Shown one piece after another: positions 51,717 to 60,478 of a stretch of 61,111 nucleotides of DNA. Below the pieces are notes generated by a model that saw nothing but the letters and a program-made list of their open reading frames with translations, ran no database searches and was not told the DNA's origin. Position numbers and translations under genes: made by a program. How positions within the stretch are numbered: the stretch's first letter is position 1; the number at the start of each line of letters is the position of its first letter. Origin of the DNA: Clostridia bacterium (GTDB taxonomy: Bacteria > Bacillota > Clostridia > Christensenellales > Borkfalkiaceae); assembly GCA_900770185.1 (NCBI GenBank), contig CAAGJM010000021.1:1-61111 (forward strand), read 5' to 3'.

Positions 51717-52760
51717 ATGAAAATGACTTTTCGCTGGTACGGCGAAAACGATTGCATCCCGCTTAACTACATTAAGCAGATACAGGGCATGACGGGGGTT
51801 GTTACCGCCGTGTACGACGAGCCCGTCGGGGCGGTCTGGCCGCTTGAAAAACTTTTAAGGCTTAAAAAACTTTGCGGCGACGCCGGGCTTGAAATGGAAG
51901 TTATCGAAAGCGTGCCCGTGCACGAAGATATAAAACTCGGCAAGCCCGCGAGGGACAAGTATATCGAAGCGTATAAGCAAAACGTTGTAAACTGCGGTAA
52001 AGCGGGGGTTAAGTGTATTTGTTATAACTTTATGCCCGTTTTCGACTGGTTCAGGACGAATTTATACTATAAGCATAAAGACGGTTCGACCTCGCTATCC
52101 TATAGCGAAGCGGACTTCAATAAACTAGACAAACACAATTTACGCCTCCCCGGCTGGGACGAAAGTTACACAAGCGAAGAGCTTAACGGGCTTTTGAAAG
52201 AGTACGAGGGTATGACGCACGAAAAACTTTTTGAAAACTTCGTTTACTTTTTAAAGGCTGTTATGCCCGCGTGCGACGAGTCGGGCGTAAACCTTGCCGT
52301 TCACCCGGACGATCCGCCGTGGGATATTTTCGATTTGCCGCGAATCGTCGGAAAAGAAGAAGATTACGATAAACTTTTCGCCGCCGTGCCGAACGCGCAT
52401 AACGGCATAACTTTCTGTACGGGTAGCCTTGGCGCGGGCAGGTTTAACGACTTGCCGAAGATGGCTGCAAAATACGCAAAACGCATCTATTTTGCCCATT
52501 TAAGGCAGTTAAAGTATACGTCCGACACCGATTTTTACGAAAACGGGCACCAGACGAGCGAAGGCAACGTCGATATTTATTCGATTGTCAAAGCTCTTGA
52601 AGAAAACGGCTTCGAAGGATATTTACGCCCCGACCACGGCAGAAACGTTTGGGGCGAAGACGCAAAACCCGGTTACGGGCTTTTTGACAGGGCGATGGGC
52701 GCGTGCTATTTACAAGGCTTGTTCGAAGCGGTAGATAAAGACTTAAAAATTAAAAAATAA
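51717..52760 (+). CDS. uxuA: mannonate dehydratase (UxuA)
   Basis: Dehydrates D-mannonate to 2-keto-3-deoxygluconate in glucuronate breakdown. The 347-residue TIM-barrel enzyme opens with TFRWYGENDCIPLNYIKQI, has CYNFMPVFDWFRTNL, the metal/substrate segments LAVHPDDPPW and FCTGSLGAG, and ends with RPDHGR before GYGLFDRAMG. AAAGGAG precedes the ATG. It is upstream of the mannonate oxidoreductase gene by 46 bases. UxaC and KDG kinase/aldolase are not in the window. Confidence 0.94.
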   Translation: MKMTFRWYGENDCIPLNYIKQIQGMTGVVTAVYDEPVGAVWPLEKLLRLKKLCGDAGLEMEVIESVPVHEDIKLGKPARDKYIEAYKQNVVNCGKAGVKCICYNFMPVFDWFRTNLYYKHKDGSTSLSYSEADFNKLDKHNLRLPGWDESYTSEELNGLLKEYEGMTHEKLFENFVYFLKAVMPACDESGVNLAVHPDDPPWDIFDLPRIVGKEEDYDKLFAAVPNAHNGITFCTGSLGAGRFNDLPKMAAKYAKRIYFAHLRQLKYTSDTDFYENGHQTSEGNVDIYSIVKALEENGFEGYLRPDHGRNVWGEDAKPGYGLFDRAMGACYLQGLFEAVDKDLKIKK

Positions 52761-52806
52761 TCGTTATTCGCCGCTGTTTGCGGCGGACGGTATAGGAGAT
52801 ATATTT

Positions 52807-53640
52807 ATGAAGTTACCTTTTAACGTAGATTTAAGCGATAAAGTTATAGCTATAACGGGCGCGGGCGGCATAATTTGCTCGGAAATGGCTAAAGCCCTTG
52901 CGGAATGCGGTGCAAAAGTCGCGCTGTTGGATATAAATTACGACGCGGCTGAAAAGTTCGCGCTCGAAATCGGCGAAAACGCAATCGCCGTAAGGTGCAA
53001 CTGTCTTGATAAAAACAGTATAATCGAGGCGAAAAACGTTATCAACGAAAGTTTCGGCGCGGTCAACTTTTTAATAAACGGCGCGGGCGGCAATAACCCT
53101 AAAGCCACCACCGATAACGAAGTTATGACCCCCGATACGGCCGGCGATATTAAAAACTTTTTTAAAATAGACGAAGCGGGCTTTAAGTTCGTGTTCGACT
53201 TAAATATTACCAGCGCGTTTTTGGTAACGCAGGTTTTTGCCGAAGATATGGTTAAAACAGGCGGAAATATTATCAATATTTCGTCTATGAACGCATTCAG
53301 ACCTCTCACCAAAATTCCCGCGTACTCGGCGGCTAAGGCGGGCATATCCAACTTTACCGAATGGCTTGCCGTTCATTTTGCGCCGTGCGGAATAAGGTGC
53401 AACGCGATTGCGCCGGGGTTCTTTGTGACCAACCAAAATCGCACTTTGCTTTTTAACGCCGACGGCACCCCCACCGCAAGGACGGGTAAAATTTTAAACG
53501 CCACCCCGATGAAAAAGTTCGGCGAAATATCCGACCTTATCGGGTGCTTGCTGTGGCTTGCCGACGATAACGCGAGCGGTTTCGTCACCGGCACGGTTAT
53601 CCCTGTAGACGGCGGCTTTTCGGCTTACTCGGGCGTGTAA
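52807..53640 (+). CDS. SDR-type D-mannonate oxidoreductase (UxuB function)
   Basis: Probably reduces fructuronate to mannonate with NAD(P)H, feeding UxuA. The 277-residue short-chain dehydrogenase has TGAGGIICSEMAKALAECGA, NINISSMNAF-like Ser region, YSAAKAGISNF (Tyr and Lys) and the end VIPVDGGFSAYSG. The SDR form of mannonate dehydrogenase is the usual partner of uxuA in Bacillota, unlike the long-chain UxuB of E. coli. The call rests on family and adjacency. TAGGAGAT precedes the ATG. Confidence 0.85.
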   Translation: MKLPFNVDLSDKVIAITGAGGIICSEMAKALAECGAKVALLDINYDAAEKFALEIGENAIAVRCNCLDKNSIIEAKNVINESFGAVNFLINGAGGNNPKATTDNEVMTPDTAGDIKNFFKIDEAGFKFVFDLNITSAFLVTQVFAEDMVKTGGNIINISSMNAFRPLTKIPAYSAAKAGISNFTEWLAVHFAPCGIRCNAIAPGFFVTNQNRTLLFNADGTPTARTGKILNATPMKKFGEISDLIGCLLWLADDNASGFVTGTVIPVDGGFSAYSGV

Positions 53641-54118
53641 ATCGCAGTTTAACGTAATAAAAACGGACGGTTCGCCGCCCGTTTTTTGTTTGCGCGCGGG
53701 CAAAGGGCAGAGTTAAGTTAAACGCGTCTTCGTTTCCACGAGACCCTTCGCTATGCTCAGGGTGACAGACTTCGCTTTTGTCATTCTGAACGAAGTGAAG
53801 AATCTCGCGGAAGCGAAAACGGTCGTTAAATGCGGGCGATTGATAATCGCCCCGACGAGTTAAGTGCGCGTTGTCATATTGAGCGCAAGCGAAATATCTC
53901 GCGGAAGCGAAAACGTACGTTAAATGCGGGCGGCTCGTAAAAAACAATCGAGGATTTCCGCTAATTTCACGTTTCAACAAATTTTCAAGAATTGTCGTTG
54001 CAATAGCGGACGATTTATGGTAAAATTTTATAAAACAGTAATAAAATCGGGTGTTTTTGAGTAACATAGCCGAGCGCGGCTCAAATCCCGCCCGGCCAAA
54101 AGGGGCGTTGTAACGACA
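53641..54118. repeat. gene-free region with dispersed repeats
   Basis: The first 60 bases hold a weak hairpin (GGACGG..CCGCCCG then TTTTTTG), a likely uxu terminator. From 53737 to 53930 there are copies of the family GACCCTTCG..CAGGGTGACA, TCATTCTGAACGAAGTGAAG and GTCATATTGAGCGCAAGCG, each ending in ATCTCGCGGAAGCGAAAACG (at about 53801 and 53898). Similar pieces occur at 42.1 and 57.6 kb and at the left edge. The last 130 bases hold an AT-rich stretch that is the probable DUF1538 promoter zone. No ORF is convincing. Confidence 0.75.
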
Positions 54119-55657
54119 ATGTTTAAGGCAATACTTAAAAAAATGGCGGAATCGAGCGTGTCGGTGCTACCGGTCGCGTTTATCGTGCTTATAATAAACG
54201 CAACGCCGCTTGTAAACTTAACCGGGCGGGAAATCGCCGTATTTTTAGTGTCCACGGTGTTTTTGATTATCGGCATGGGGCTTTTCAACATAGGTTCCGA
54301 TTTAGCCATGATGCCTATGGGCGACCATATCGGCGGCGGACTTGCCAAGTCTAAAAAAGCGGCGCTTCTGGTTGCAGTCTGCTTTATTATGGGCGTTCTT
54401 ATTACCGTTGCCGAGCCCGACTTATCGGTGCTTGCCTCGCAGGTTAAAGATAAAATAAACTCAACCGCGCTTTTAATAACCGTCGGCACGGGGGTGGGGT
54501 TATTTTTAGCCCTTGCGGTTATCCGCATACTCACAAAAACTTCTCTTTCAAGCATGCTTATATTCTTTTATATGTGCTTGTTTGCTATCGCGTCGCTGCT
54601 CGTCGTCAGCGGCAACGCCGACTTTTTGCCCCTGTCGTTCGACTCGGGCGGGGTGACGACGGGACCGATAACCGTTCCGTTTATTATGGCGCTCGGCGTG
54701 GGGATAGCAATGTCCGTCGGCGGAAGGGACGCAAGCGACAACAGTTTCGGCTTGGTCGCTTTGTGTTCGATAGGTCCGATTATAGCGGTTATGGCGCTCG
54801 GGCTTTTGTCGAGCGGCAACGTCAATTATAAAATTCCCGATTATTCTATTCCCGAAAGTTTTTTTGCGTCCACCGCAAAAACTCTTTTATCGGTAACGAA
54901 AGAGGTTGCGATAGCGCTTGGGCTTATAGTCGCGTTTTTCGCGGTATTACAAGCTATTTTCTTAAAACTTCCTAAAAAATATTTAATTCGTATAGCAGTC
55001 GGCGTAGCGTATACCTTCGTCGGTTTGGCGCTCTTTTTAACCGCCGTTTCGGTCGCGTTTATGCCGATAGGTTATAAACTGGGGACTTCTTTCGGCGAAC
55101 TTGCAAAAAGCGGAAATTCCCCCGCGATAATTACGATTGCGGGCTTTGTGCTCGGCGCGGTCGTCGTTCTTGCGGAACCCGCGGTACACGTCTTGAACAG
55201 TCAGGTCGAAGGGATTACCAACAAAACCGTCACCAAGCGTTCGATGTTAATAGCGCTTTCGGCGGGCGTAGGCTTATCGCTTGCGCTTTCGATGATAAGA
55301 ATTTACTTCGATTTCAGCATTATGTACTATCTCGTGCCGGGGTATGCGATATCGCTGGGGCTATCGTTCTTCGTCCCGAAAATTTACACGGCTATAGCGT
55401 TCGATTCGGGCGGGGTTGCTTCGGGTCCGCTTACTTCAAGCTTTATTTTGCCGTTTGCAATCGGCGTGTGCTTCGTGTTGCAGGGCGAAAGCAAGATTTT
55501 GACGGACGCTTTCGGCATAGTCGCCATGGTTGCGATGACGCCGCTTATCACCATTCAGCTTTTAGGGTTCAGAGCGGTTACCGCTACGCGCATAAGAAAG
55601 AAAGCCGCCATCAACAAAATGCTGCTTGAGGGCGACGAGCAAATTATCACGTTTTAA
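54119..55657 (+). CDS. DUF1538 membrane protein (putative transporter)
   Basis: A 512-residue protein with about twelve to fourteen hydrophobic segments and a clear internal duplication. Half 1 (about 1-240) and half 2 (about 250-500) share AEPDLSVLASQV / AEPAVHVLNSQV and FDSGGVTTGP / FDSGGVASGP, and each has a Met/Pro-Met/Ile-Gly loop (MPMGDHIGGG / MPIGYKLGTS). DUF1538 proteins are predicted transporters of unknown substrate. The buried SGG and AEP motifs suggest ion coupling. The ATG has AAAGGGGCG upstream. The next two genes encode PII-like proteins in the same operon. Confidence 0.88.
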   Translation: MFKAILKKMAESSVSVLPVAFIVLIINATPLVNLTGREIAVFLVSTVFLIIGMGLFNIGSDLAMMPMGDHIGGGLAKSKKAALLVAVCFIMGVLITVAEPDLSVLASQVKDKINSTALLITVGTGVGLFLALAVIRILTKTSLSSMLIFFYMCLFAIASLLVVSGNADFLPLSFDSGGVTTGPITVPFIMALGVGIAMSVGGRDASDNSFGLVALCSIGPIIAVMALGLLSSGNVNYKIPDYSIPESFFASTAKTLLSVTKEVAIALGLIVAFFAVLQAIFLKLPKKYLIRIAVGVAYTFVGLALFLTAVSVAFMPIGYKLGTSFGELAKSGNSPAIITIAGFVLGAVVVLAEPAVHVLNSQVEGITNKTVTKRSMLIALSAGVGLSLALSMIRIYFDFSIMYYLVPGYAISLGLSFFVPKIYTAIAFDSGGVASGPLTSSFILPFAIGVCFVLQGESKILTDAFGIVAMVAMTPLITIQLLGFRAVTATRIRKKAAINKMLLEGDEQIITF

Positions 55658-55666
55658 GGTGGAATT

Positions 55667-56116
55667 ATGAGTAACGTTGTCAAAAAAACGGAAGAAGCCG
55701 TTGCAGCGGCGGTTACCGCCGCGAAAAAAAGGCGTGCGGGCGGCAAAAAAGCGCCGGTTGATAAGCAGGAAGCAAATTCCGCGCCGAATAAGCTTTACAC
55801 CTTGATTTTGGTCGTGCCCGAAAAACGCGCCGATTATTACGCTCATTTATTAAGCGATTACGAAGTGAACGTAAGCTGCTTAATGCAGGCGGAAGGCACC
55901 GCAAAAAGCGGCGGGTTTATTATAGGCGATTATACCGACTACAAAAAAACCGTTATAATTTCCGCCGTGAAAGACGAGCGGGTCAAAGAAGTTTTAAACG
56001 TGTTGAACGAAAAGTTCGAAACGGTCAAAAACGGCAAAGGCATAGCTTTCACGGTGCCGTTTTCAAGTATGATAGGCTTACTATCATACAGGTTTTTATC
56101 AAATATAAGGAAGTGA
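55667..56116 (+). CDS. PII-like protein 1
   Basis: A 149-residue protein with a basic Ala/Lys-rich N-terminal extension (about 40 residues) and a PII-like ferredoxin fold (LYTLILVVPEKRADYYAHLL, then AEGTAKSGG and GKGIAFTVPFSSMIGL). It lacks a normal uridylylated T-loop Tyr and the GKxGDGKIF loop of GlnB. It starts 9 bases after the DUF1538 stop, with AAGGTGG as ribosome site. It likely senses a nucleotide or metabolite and controls the transporter, as other PII-like proteins do (inference). The next gene encodes a second PII-like protein. Confidence 0.78.
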   Translation: MSNVVKKTEEAVAAAVTAAKKRRAGGKKAPVDKQEANSAPNKLYTLILVVPEKRADYYAHLLSDYEVNVSCLMQAEGTAKSGGFIIGDYTDYKKTVIISAVKDERVKEVLNVLNEKFETVKNGKGIAFTVPFSSMIGLLSYRFLSNIRK

Positions 56117-56120
56117 AACG

Positions 56121-56501
56121 ATGGGTAATTACGAAGTTATTATATGCATAGTAAACAAAGGATTTCAGGACGCGGTTATGGACGCGGCGCGCGAATTCGG
56201 CGCGACCGGCGGCACCGTTATTTCGGCGCGCGGAACCGCAAGTCCCGAGGCGGAAAGCGTCTTCGGCCTTTCCGTTCAGCCCGAAAAAGAAATCGTCATG
56301 ATTTTAGTCGACGGTAAAATAAAAAACGATATTCTGCACGCGCTTTATAATAAAGTGGGGTTATCGACCCCGGGCGGCGGAATAGCTTACTCTATGCCCG
56401 TAAGCGAAGTTGTGGGCATAAAGCCGCGCAGCGCCGAAAGTAAGGAGGAAAAACCCGCCGTGTCCGATAAAGCCGCCGACGCGCAAGTCAAAACGGAATA
56501 A
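56121..56501 (+). CDS. PII-like protein 2
   Basis: A 126-residue PII-family protein: YEVIICIVNKGFQDAVMDAA, then the conserved GATGGTVISARGT, an acidic T-loop region (ASPEAESVFGLSVQPEKEIV) and TPGGGIAYSMPVSEVVGI. The C-terminal 22 residues are charged and flexible. It starts 4 bases after PII-like protein 1 with AAGGAAG upstream. It is closer to true PII than its neighbour but has no GlnB uridylylation motif. The two may form hetero-trimers. Confidence 0.85.
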   Translation: MGNYEVIICIVNKGFQDAVMDAAREFGATGGTVISARGTASPEAESVFGLSVQPEKEIVMILVDGKIKNDILHALYNKVGLSTPGGGIAYSMPVSEVVGIKPRSAESKEEKPAVSDKAADAQVKTE

Positions 56502-56509
56502 ATTATTAA

Positions 56510-56541
56510 AACGCCGCAAAATTTTGCGGCGTTATTTTTTT
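56510..56541 (+). terminator. terminator of the DUF1538-PII operon
   Basis: Perfect stem AACGCCGCAAAA and complement (56510-56533), then ATTTTTTTT. Confidence 0.92.
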
Positions 56542-56612
56542 TGGTCGGCGAAACGGAGTTGAAAGCGTATACTGCGCGAAAATTCAGTCCATAATTTATT
56601 GCGGAGGACATT

Positions 56613-57209
56613 ATGGAACTAATTAAAAGCGTAACTTTTTCAAACTTGACGCGCGCGTTCATATCCGAATGCGCCGCTAAAACGAGGTACGAATTCATCG
56701 AGTACGGCGCGCGCTATAACGGCAAGGAGGCGATAGCAACGTTAGTCGATAAAATCGCCTATCAGGAATTTAACCACGCGCGCATGCTTTACACCAAAAT
56801 ACAGTCGGCGTCGCAAAAAACCATAGATAACCACGACGTTTGCGCCAGCCTCCCCTTCAAAGAAAAGTGGGACGTTTTGGAAAACCTTCGCTTAGCGGCG
56901 GAAGACGAGGCGAGCGAAGCGATATTTTATCAGAAAGCGGCAAAAACCGCCGAAAGCGAAGGGTTTAAAGATATTGCGGAACTTTTTGAACTTATAAGGG
57001 CTGCGGAAATAAAACACCGCAAAGTGTTTTTGTTTTTGTACGAACGCTTAAAAGACGGCACTCTTTATAAGCGCGACAAAAAAGAAAAGTGGATATGCCC
57101 GTCATGCGGGTACGAGTATACCGGCGAAGAATGTTTTAAAACCTGTCCGCTTTGCGAAGCGAAGCAGGAAACCGTTTTAATTCCTATGCCGAAAGAACTT
57201 GTTATTTGA
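56613..57209 (+). CDS. rubrerythrin
   Basis: Non-haem diiron peroxidase that reduces hydrogen peroxide in anaerobes. The 198-residue protein has the four-helix domain with diiron ligands (ECAAKTRYE, EFNHAR, EDEASEA, EIKHRK) and a C-terminal rubredoxin-like domain CPSCGYEY ... CPLCEAK. All ligands are present. GGAGGAC lies 5 bases before the ATG. It indicates an anaerobic organism that meets oxygen. It stands alone. Confidence 0.95.
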   Translation: MELIKSVTFSNLTRAFISECAAKTRYEFIEYGARYNGKEAIATLVDKIAYQEFNHARMLYTKIQSASQKTIDNHDVCASLPFKEKWDVLENLRLAAEDEASEAIFYQKAAKTAESEGFKDIAELFELIRAAEIKHRKVFLFLYERLKDGTLYKRDKKEKWICPSCGYEYTGEECFKTCPLCEAKQETVLIPMPKELVI

Positions 57210-57213
57210 ATAA

Positions 57214-57489
57214 ATTATCGGCGGCGGCGCGTTTTTGCGCTGCCGCTTTACCGCCGACACGACCGTTTATGCTAAATGGCTTGAAAAATTAACTATTACG
57301 ATTGTGTACAGCGACGGCGCTCAAGAAGTTTATAATATATATGAGGGCGAAATGCTTCGCGAATACGGCTTTAAGCTCGGCAACAAAGATAAGGTATATA
57401 TCGATTCCGATTATACGAAGGAATTGTACGGGTCGTTAGGAGTGCAAAAACTCAATAAAGACTTTACGTACTACGTTAAAAAAGGTTAA
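57214..57489 (+). pseudogene. C-terminal remnant of a Listeria-Bacteroides-repeat surface protein
   Basis: The frame opens right after the rubrerythrin stop and reads FTADTTVYAKWLEKLTI, the end of a List_Bact (Flg_new/InlB B-repeat) module (TxVYAKW is its hallmark), then about 65 residues to a TAA at 57487-57489. No ATG, GTG or TTG with a ribosome site precedes it, so the 5' part is lost. An 84-codon frame from TTG 57235 is possible but unsupported. It is followed by a strong terminator, which is a leftover of the intact gene. Confidence 0.75.
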
Positions 57490-57508
57490 AACAACGACTA
57501 AACCTTAT

Positions 57509-57540
57509 AAAACCCCGCTTATTCGGCGGGGTTTTACTTT
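57509..57540 (+). terminator. terminator after the surface-protein remnant
   Basis: Stem AAAACCCCGC / GCGGGGTTTT with a short loop, then ACTTTTT. Confidence 0.88.
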
Positions 57541-57559
57541 TTGCGGCGGGATTAAATGC

Positions 57560-57672
57560 GGGCACTTTTAAAGCCGCGCATATTTAACGTAGGGAAGGGG
57601 CTTGACCCTTCCGCTACAAATATATTCCGTCACCCCGAACGAAGGTGAAGGGTCCGTGGAAACGAATAGGGT
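57560..57672. repeat. dispersed repeat upstream of the GH127 gene
   Basis: Contains an AACGTAGG-GAAGGGGCTTGACCCTTCC element with an inverted repeat (GAAGGG...CCCTTC) and CGTCACCCCGAACGAAGGTG-AAGGGTCC, related to the 53.8-kb elements. No ORF. Confidence 0.65.
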
Positions 57673-57739
57673 GAGCTTTTTATTTTTTCAAGTAAAATTT
57701 ACGATTTTGTAAATTAGGCGGTCAATTTCGGTAAATTTA

Positions 57740-57768
57740 TTGTAAAGCGCATAAGTTTATGCTATAAT
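57740..57768 (+). promoter_or_regulatory. promoter of the GH127 operon
   Basis: TTGTAA (57740-57745), 17 bases, TATAAT (57763-57768), 36 bases before the ATG. Confidence 0.7.
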
Positions 57769-57804
57769 TATACAAATATCTTTTAAAGATATAAGGAGAT
57801 ACTT

Positions 57805-59679
57805 ATGGAACTACTTGAAAAATCTACCGATTTAAGAAAACAAACCGATAAACTTTTCGCGCTCGATAACGAAGTCGTCAAATACAGGTCTTTCACCGAC
57901 GAAATGAATAAATTCGTCACCGAAAATCAGCTTAAAGACGCGGAACTTTTTAAAAATATAATCAATCAATTCCGCTCGAACGTCGATGACGACGATAAGG
58001 GTTGGAGGTGTGAATATTTCGGCAAAATAATGCGCGGCGGCGCGCTTACTTACGCCTACACCAAAGACAAATCTTTATATCGCGTTTTAGAAGAAGCGGT
58101 TAAAGATATGCTCACCACGCAGGATAACCTCGGCAGATTCTCGACTTATTCGGTCGAAGAGGAATTCGACGGCTGGGACTTGTGGGGCAGAAAATACGTA
58201 ATGCTCGGGCTTATTTATTTTTACGACGTCTGCAACAAAAAAACGCTTAAAGAAAAGATTCTGAAAGCCCTTAAAAAACACGCGGACTATATAGTCAAGC
58301 ACGTGGGGCCCGGCAAAAACCAAAAAGAAATTACCGTTTGCACCACTCACTGGGACGGGCTTAACAGTTGCTCTATATTAGAGCCGTTTATGCGCTTATA
58401 TTACCTGACGAACGAAAAACGCTACCTTGACTTTGCGGCGGATATCGTTAAAACGGGCTTTACCGCTCACCAGAATTTAATTGACCTTGCAATTAAAAAA
58501 TCGCCTTATCCGTATCAGTATTCGGTCGATAAAGCGTACGAAATGATGAGTTGCTTCCAAGGGCTTTTAGAGTACGCTAAAACCGTTAAAAACGACGAAT
58601 ATATAAAAGCGGTTATAAACTTCGTGGATATGGTAAAAGAAACCGAAATAACCGTTATCGGCGGGGGCGGCACGAAGTTCGAGCAGTTCGATAATTCCGT
58701 TAAAAACGAAACCAAAAAGACCGATTACCCGGGACTTGAAACCTGCGTTACGGCTACCTGGATGAACTTCTGCTATCAGCTTTTGCTTTATACCGGTGAA
58801 AGTAAATACGCCGATTATATCGAAGAAGCGGCTTTGAACGGAATGTTCGGCGCGGTCAACACCGAAAAGAATAAAAAGGTTTTTAGTTACGACTGGAAAA
58901 CGAAAGAATGTACGGCTCTTCCCTACGACGGTATTTTTATCCCGTTCGACAGTTACAGCCCCCTTATCATGAAACGCCGCGCGATAGCTACCGGCGGGTT
59001 TAGAGTAATGGCGAACAACACTTTTTACGGATGCTGCGCCGCTATAGGCGCGCTCGGTACTTCTCTTGCCGCGCTTTACGGCGTGCTTAAAACAGCCGAC
59101 GGTTACGTAATAAACCTTTACGATAAAGGCGCGCTTAAACTCACCGCGCCGTCGGGGCAGGAATTTTCTATAAAAATCGACGGGGACGCGTTTACCGGGA
59201 GCGGCAAAATCAAACTTATTTTCGCCATCGAAAAGGGTGAAAAACTTAAATTTAAGTTGAGAATTCCCGCATGGTCGAAAAAGACTGACGTTATGTTCAA
59301 CGGTCAAAGCTACGCGGGCGTCGAGGCGGGAAGTTATTTTGACGTAGACGAATTCGTCGAGAATAAAGACGTTTTGGAAATTCACCTTGACAACAGGTGC
59401 AGGGCGATACAGAAAGACGGCAAAGTCGCGCTTAAAAAGGGCGCGGTGGTGCTTGCGCGCGACGAAAGATATCTCGACGGGTTTGAAAAAACGCCCGAAA
59501 TTAAAATCGAGCCGAACGGCACCGTTAAACTGAAAGCCGTTAAAACGGGTAAATTCAAAGCGCAGGGCGAGTTCCTTGTTCCCCTTAAAAAGGGCGGAAC
59601 GATTACCGTTTGCGATTACGCTTCCGCGGGTAAAGATTGGGATAACAACGATAAAAACCGAGTAACGGTCTGGATGTAA
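57805..59679 (+). CDS. GH127 (DUF1680) beta-L-arabinofuranosidase-type hydrolase
   Basis: A 624-residue cytosolic enzyme with no signal peptide. The (alpha/alpha)6 barrel comes first and beta domains follow. The zinc-thiolate active site of the family is complete: Glu312 and Cys314 in LETCVTATWMNF, and Cys410-Cys411 in FYGCCAAIG. GH127 members release beta-L-arabinofuranose from short arabinosides; other specificities exist in DUF1680, so the exact sugar is not settled. TAAGGAGAT precedes the ATG. Two genes follow directly (gaps of 1 and 12 bases). It acts on imported material; no transporter is near. Confidence 0.9.
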   Translation: MELLEKSTDLRKQTDKLFALDNEVVKYRSFTDEMNKFVTENQLKDAELFKNIINQFRSNVDDDDKGWRCEYFGKIMRGGALTYAYTKDKSLYRVLEEAVKDMLTTQDNLGRFSTYSVEEEFDGWDLWGRKYVMLGLIYFYDVCNKKTLKEKILKALKKHADYIVKHVGPGKNQKEITVCTTHWDGLNSCSILEPFMRLYYLTNEKRYLDFAADIVKTGFTAHQNLIDLAIKKSPYPYQYSVDKAYEMMSCFQGLLEYAKTVKNDEYIKAVINFVDMVKETEITVIGGGGTKFEQFDNSVKNETKKTDYPGLETCVTATWMNFCYQLLLYTGESKYADYIEEAALNGMFGAVNTEKNKKVFSYDWKTKECTALPYDGIFIPFDSYSPLIMKRRAIATGGFRVMANNTFYGCCAAIGALGTSLAALYGVLKTADGYVINLYDKGALKLTAPSGQEFSIKIDGDAFTGSGKIKLIFAIEKGEKLKFKLRIPAWSKKTDVMFNGQSYAGVEAGSYFDVDEFVENKDVLEIHLDNRCRAIQKDGKVALKKGAVVLARDERYLDGFEKTPEIKIEPNGTVKLKAVKTGKFKAQGEFLVPLKKGGTITVCDYASAGKDWDNNDKNRVTVWM

Positions 59680-59680
59680 A

Positions 59681-60466
59681 ATGTGGTTTTTAAAGTTTCT
59701 CGTTTACTTTATGTTCGGTTCGGTGGCGGGCTACTTTATAGAGTTCGTCTATCGCAGCGTTAAGAATAAAAAATTTATAAACCCCGGCTTTTTAAACGGG
59801 TGTTGTCTGCCGATTTACGGCTTCGGCGCGGCTATTTGTCAGCTTATTTACGCTATCCCCATAACCTTTACGGAAGTTTATTTTTTAAAACTTCTTATAA
59901 AAGGCGCGATAACGGCGGTTTTTGCGACGATTTTCGAGCTTGCGGGTGGGTTCGTTATGGAAAAGGCAATGCACACCCGCTTGTGGGACTATTCGCGTGA
60001 AAAGTTGAATTTTAAAGGGTATATCTGTTTAAAATTCAGCATATATTGGCTGATACTCGCAATGCTTTACGACTTTTGTATTGCGGATGCGTTTTCACGC
60101 GCGGCAAGTTATATTGTAGGCGCGCCCGTTTTTTCGCTTCTTTTAGGCGTTACTTACGGAATTTTTGCGGTAGACTTCTCCACGACCATGCGCTTAGGCG
60201 TTAAAATCAGAGAATATTCCGTTAAAATTAAACAAATCGTCAACTTCGACAGACTTAAAGAGCAGGCTAAAAAATACTCGAAAGAGCGGCTCGGCAAGCG
60301 CGGGTGGATTCACTTTTTGTTCCGCGGTTCGGTCAACAGGTTTATAAACGAAACGGAAAACCTTCCGCTTGACGGCAAAAAGCGGGCGGAAACCGTTCCC
60401 GCAAAAAAGTCCGATAGCGGCAGTGAAGTTGAACCCGAAAACGGCTTAGGAAACGGCGGCGAATAA
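59681..60466 (+). CDS. CmpB/PF06541-type membrane protein
   Basis: A 261-residue protein with about five hydrophobic segments and the family features FGSVAGYFIEFVYRSV, NGCCLPIYGFGA and LWDYSREKLNFKGYICL. The family is annotated as putative ABC transporter permease (ABC_trans_CmpB), but no ATPase is nearby and the true function is unknown. It begins 1 base after the GH127 stop. The C-terminal 40 residues are charged. It is probably in the GH127 transcript, perhaps with no functional link to the sugar enzyme. Confidence 0.8.
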   Translation: MWFLKFLVYFMFGSVAGYFIEFVYRSVKNKKFINPGFLNGCCLPIYGFGAAICQLIYAIPITFTEVYFLKLLIKGAITAVFATIFELAGGFVMEKAMHTRLWDYSREKLNFKGYICLKFSIYWLILAMLYDFCIADAFSRAASYIVGAPVFSLLLGVTYGIFAVDFSTTMRLGVKIREYSVKIKQIVNFDRLKEQAKKYSKERLGKRGWIHFLFRGSVNRFINETENLPLDGKKRAETVPAKKSDSGSEVEPENGLGNGGE

Positions 60467-60478
60467 GGCAGAGTAATA

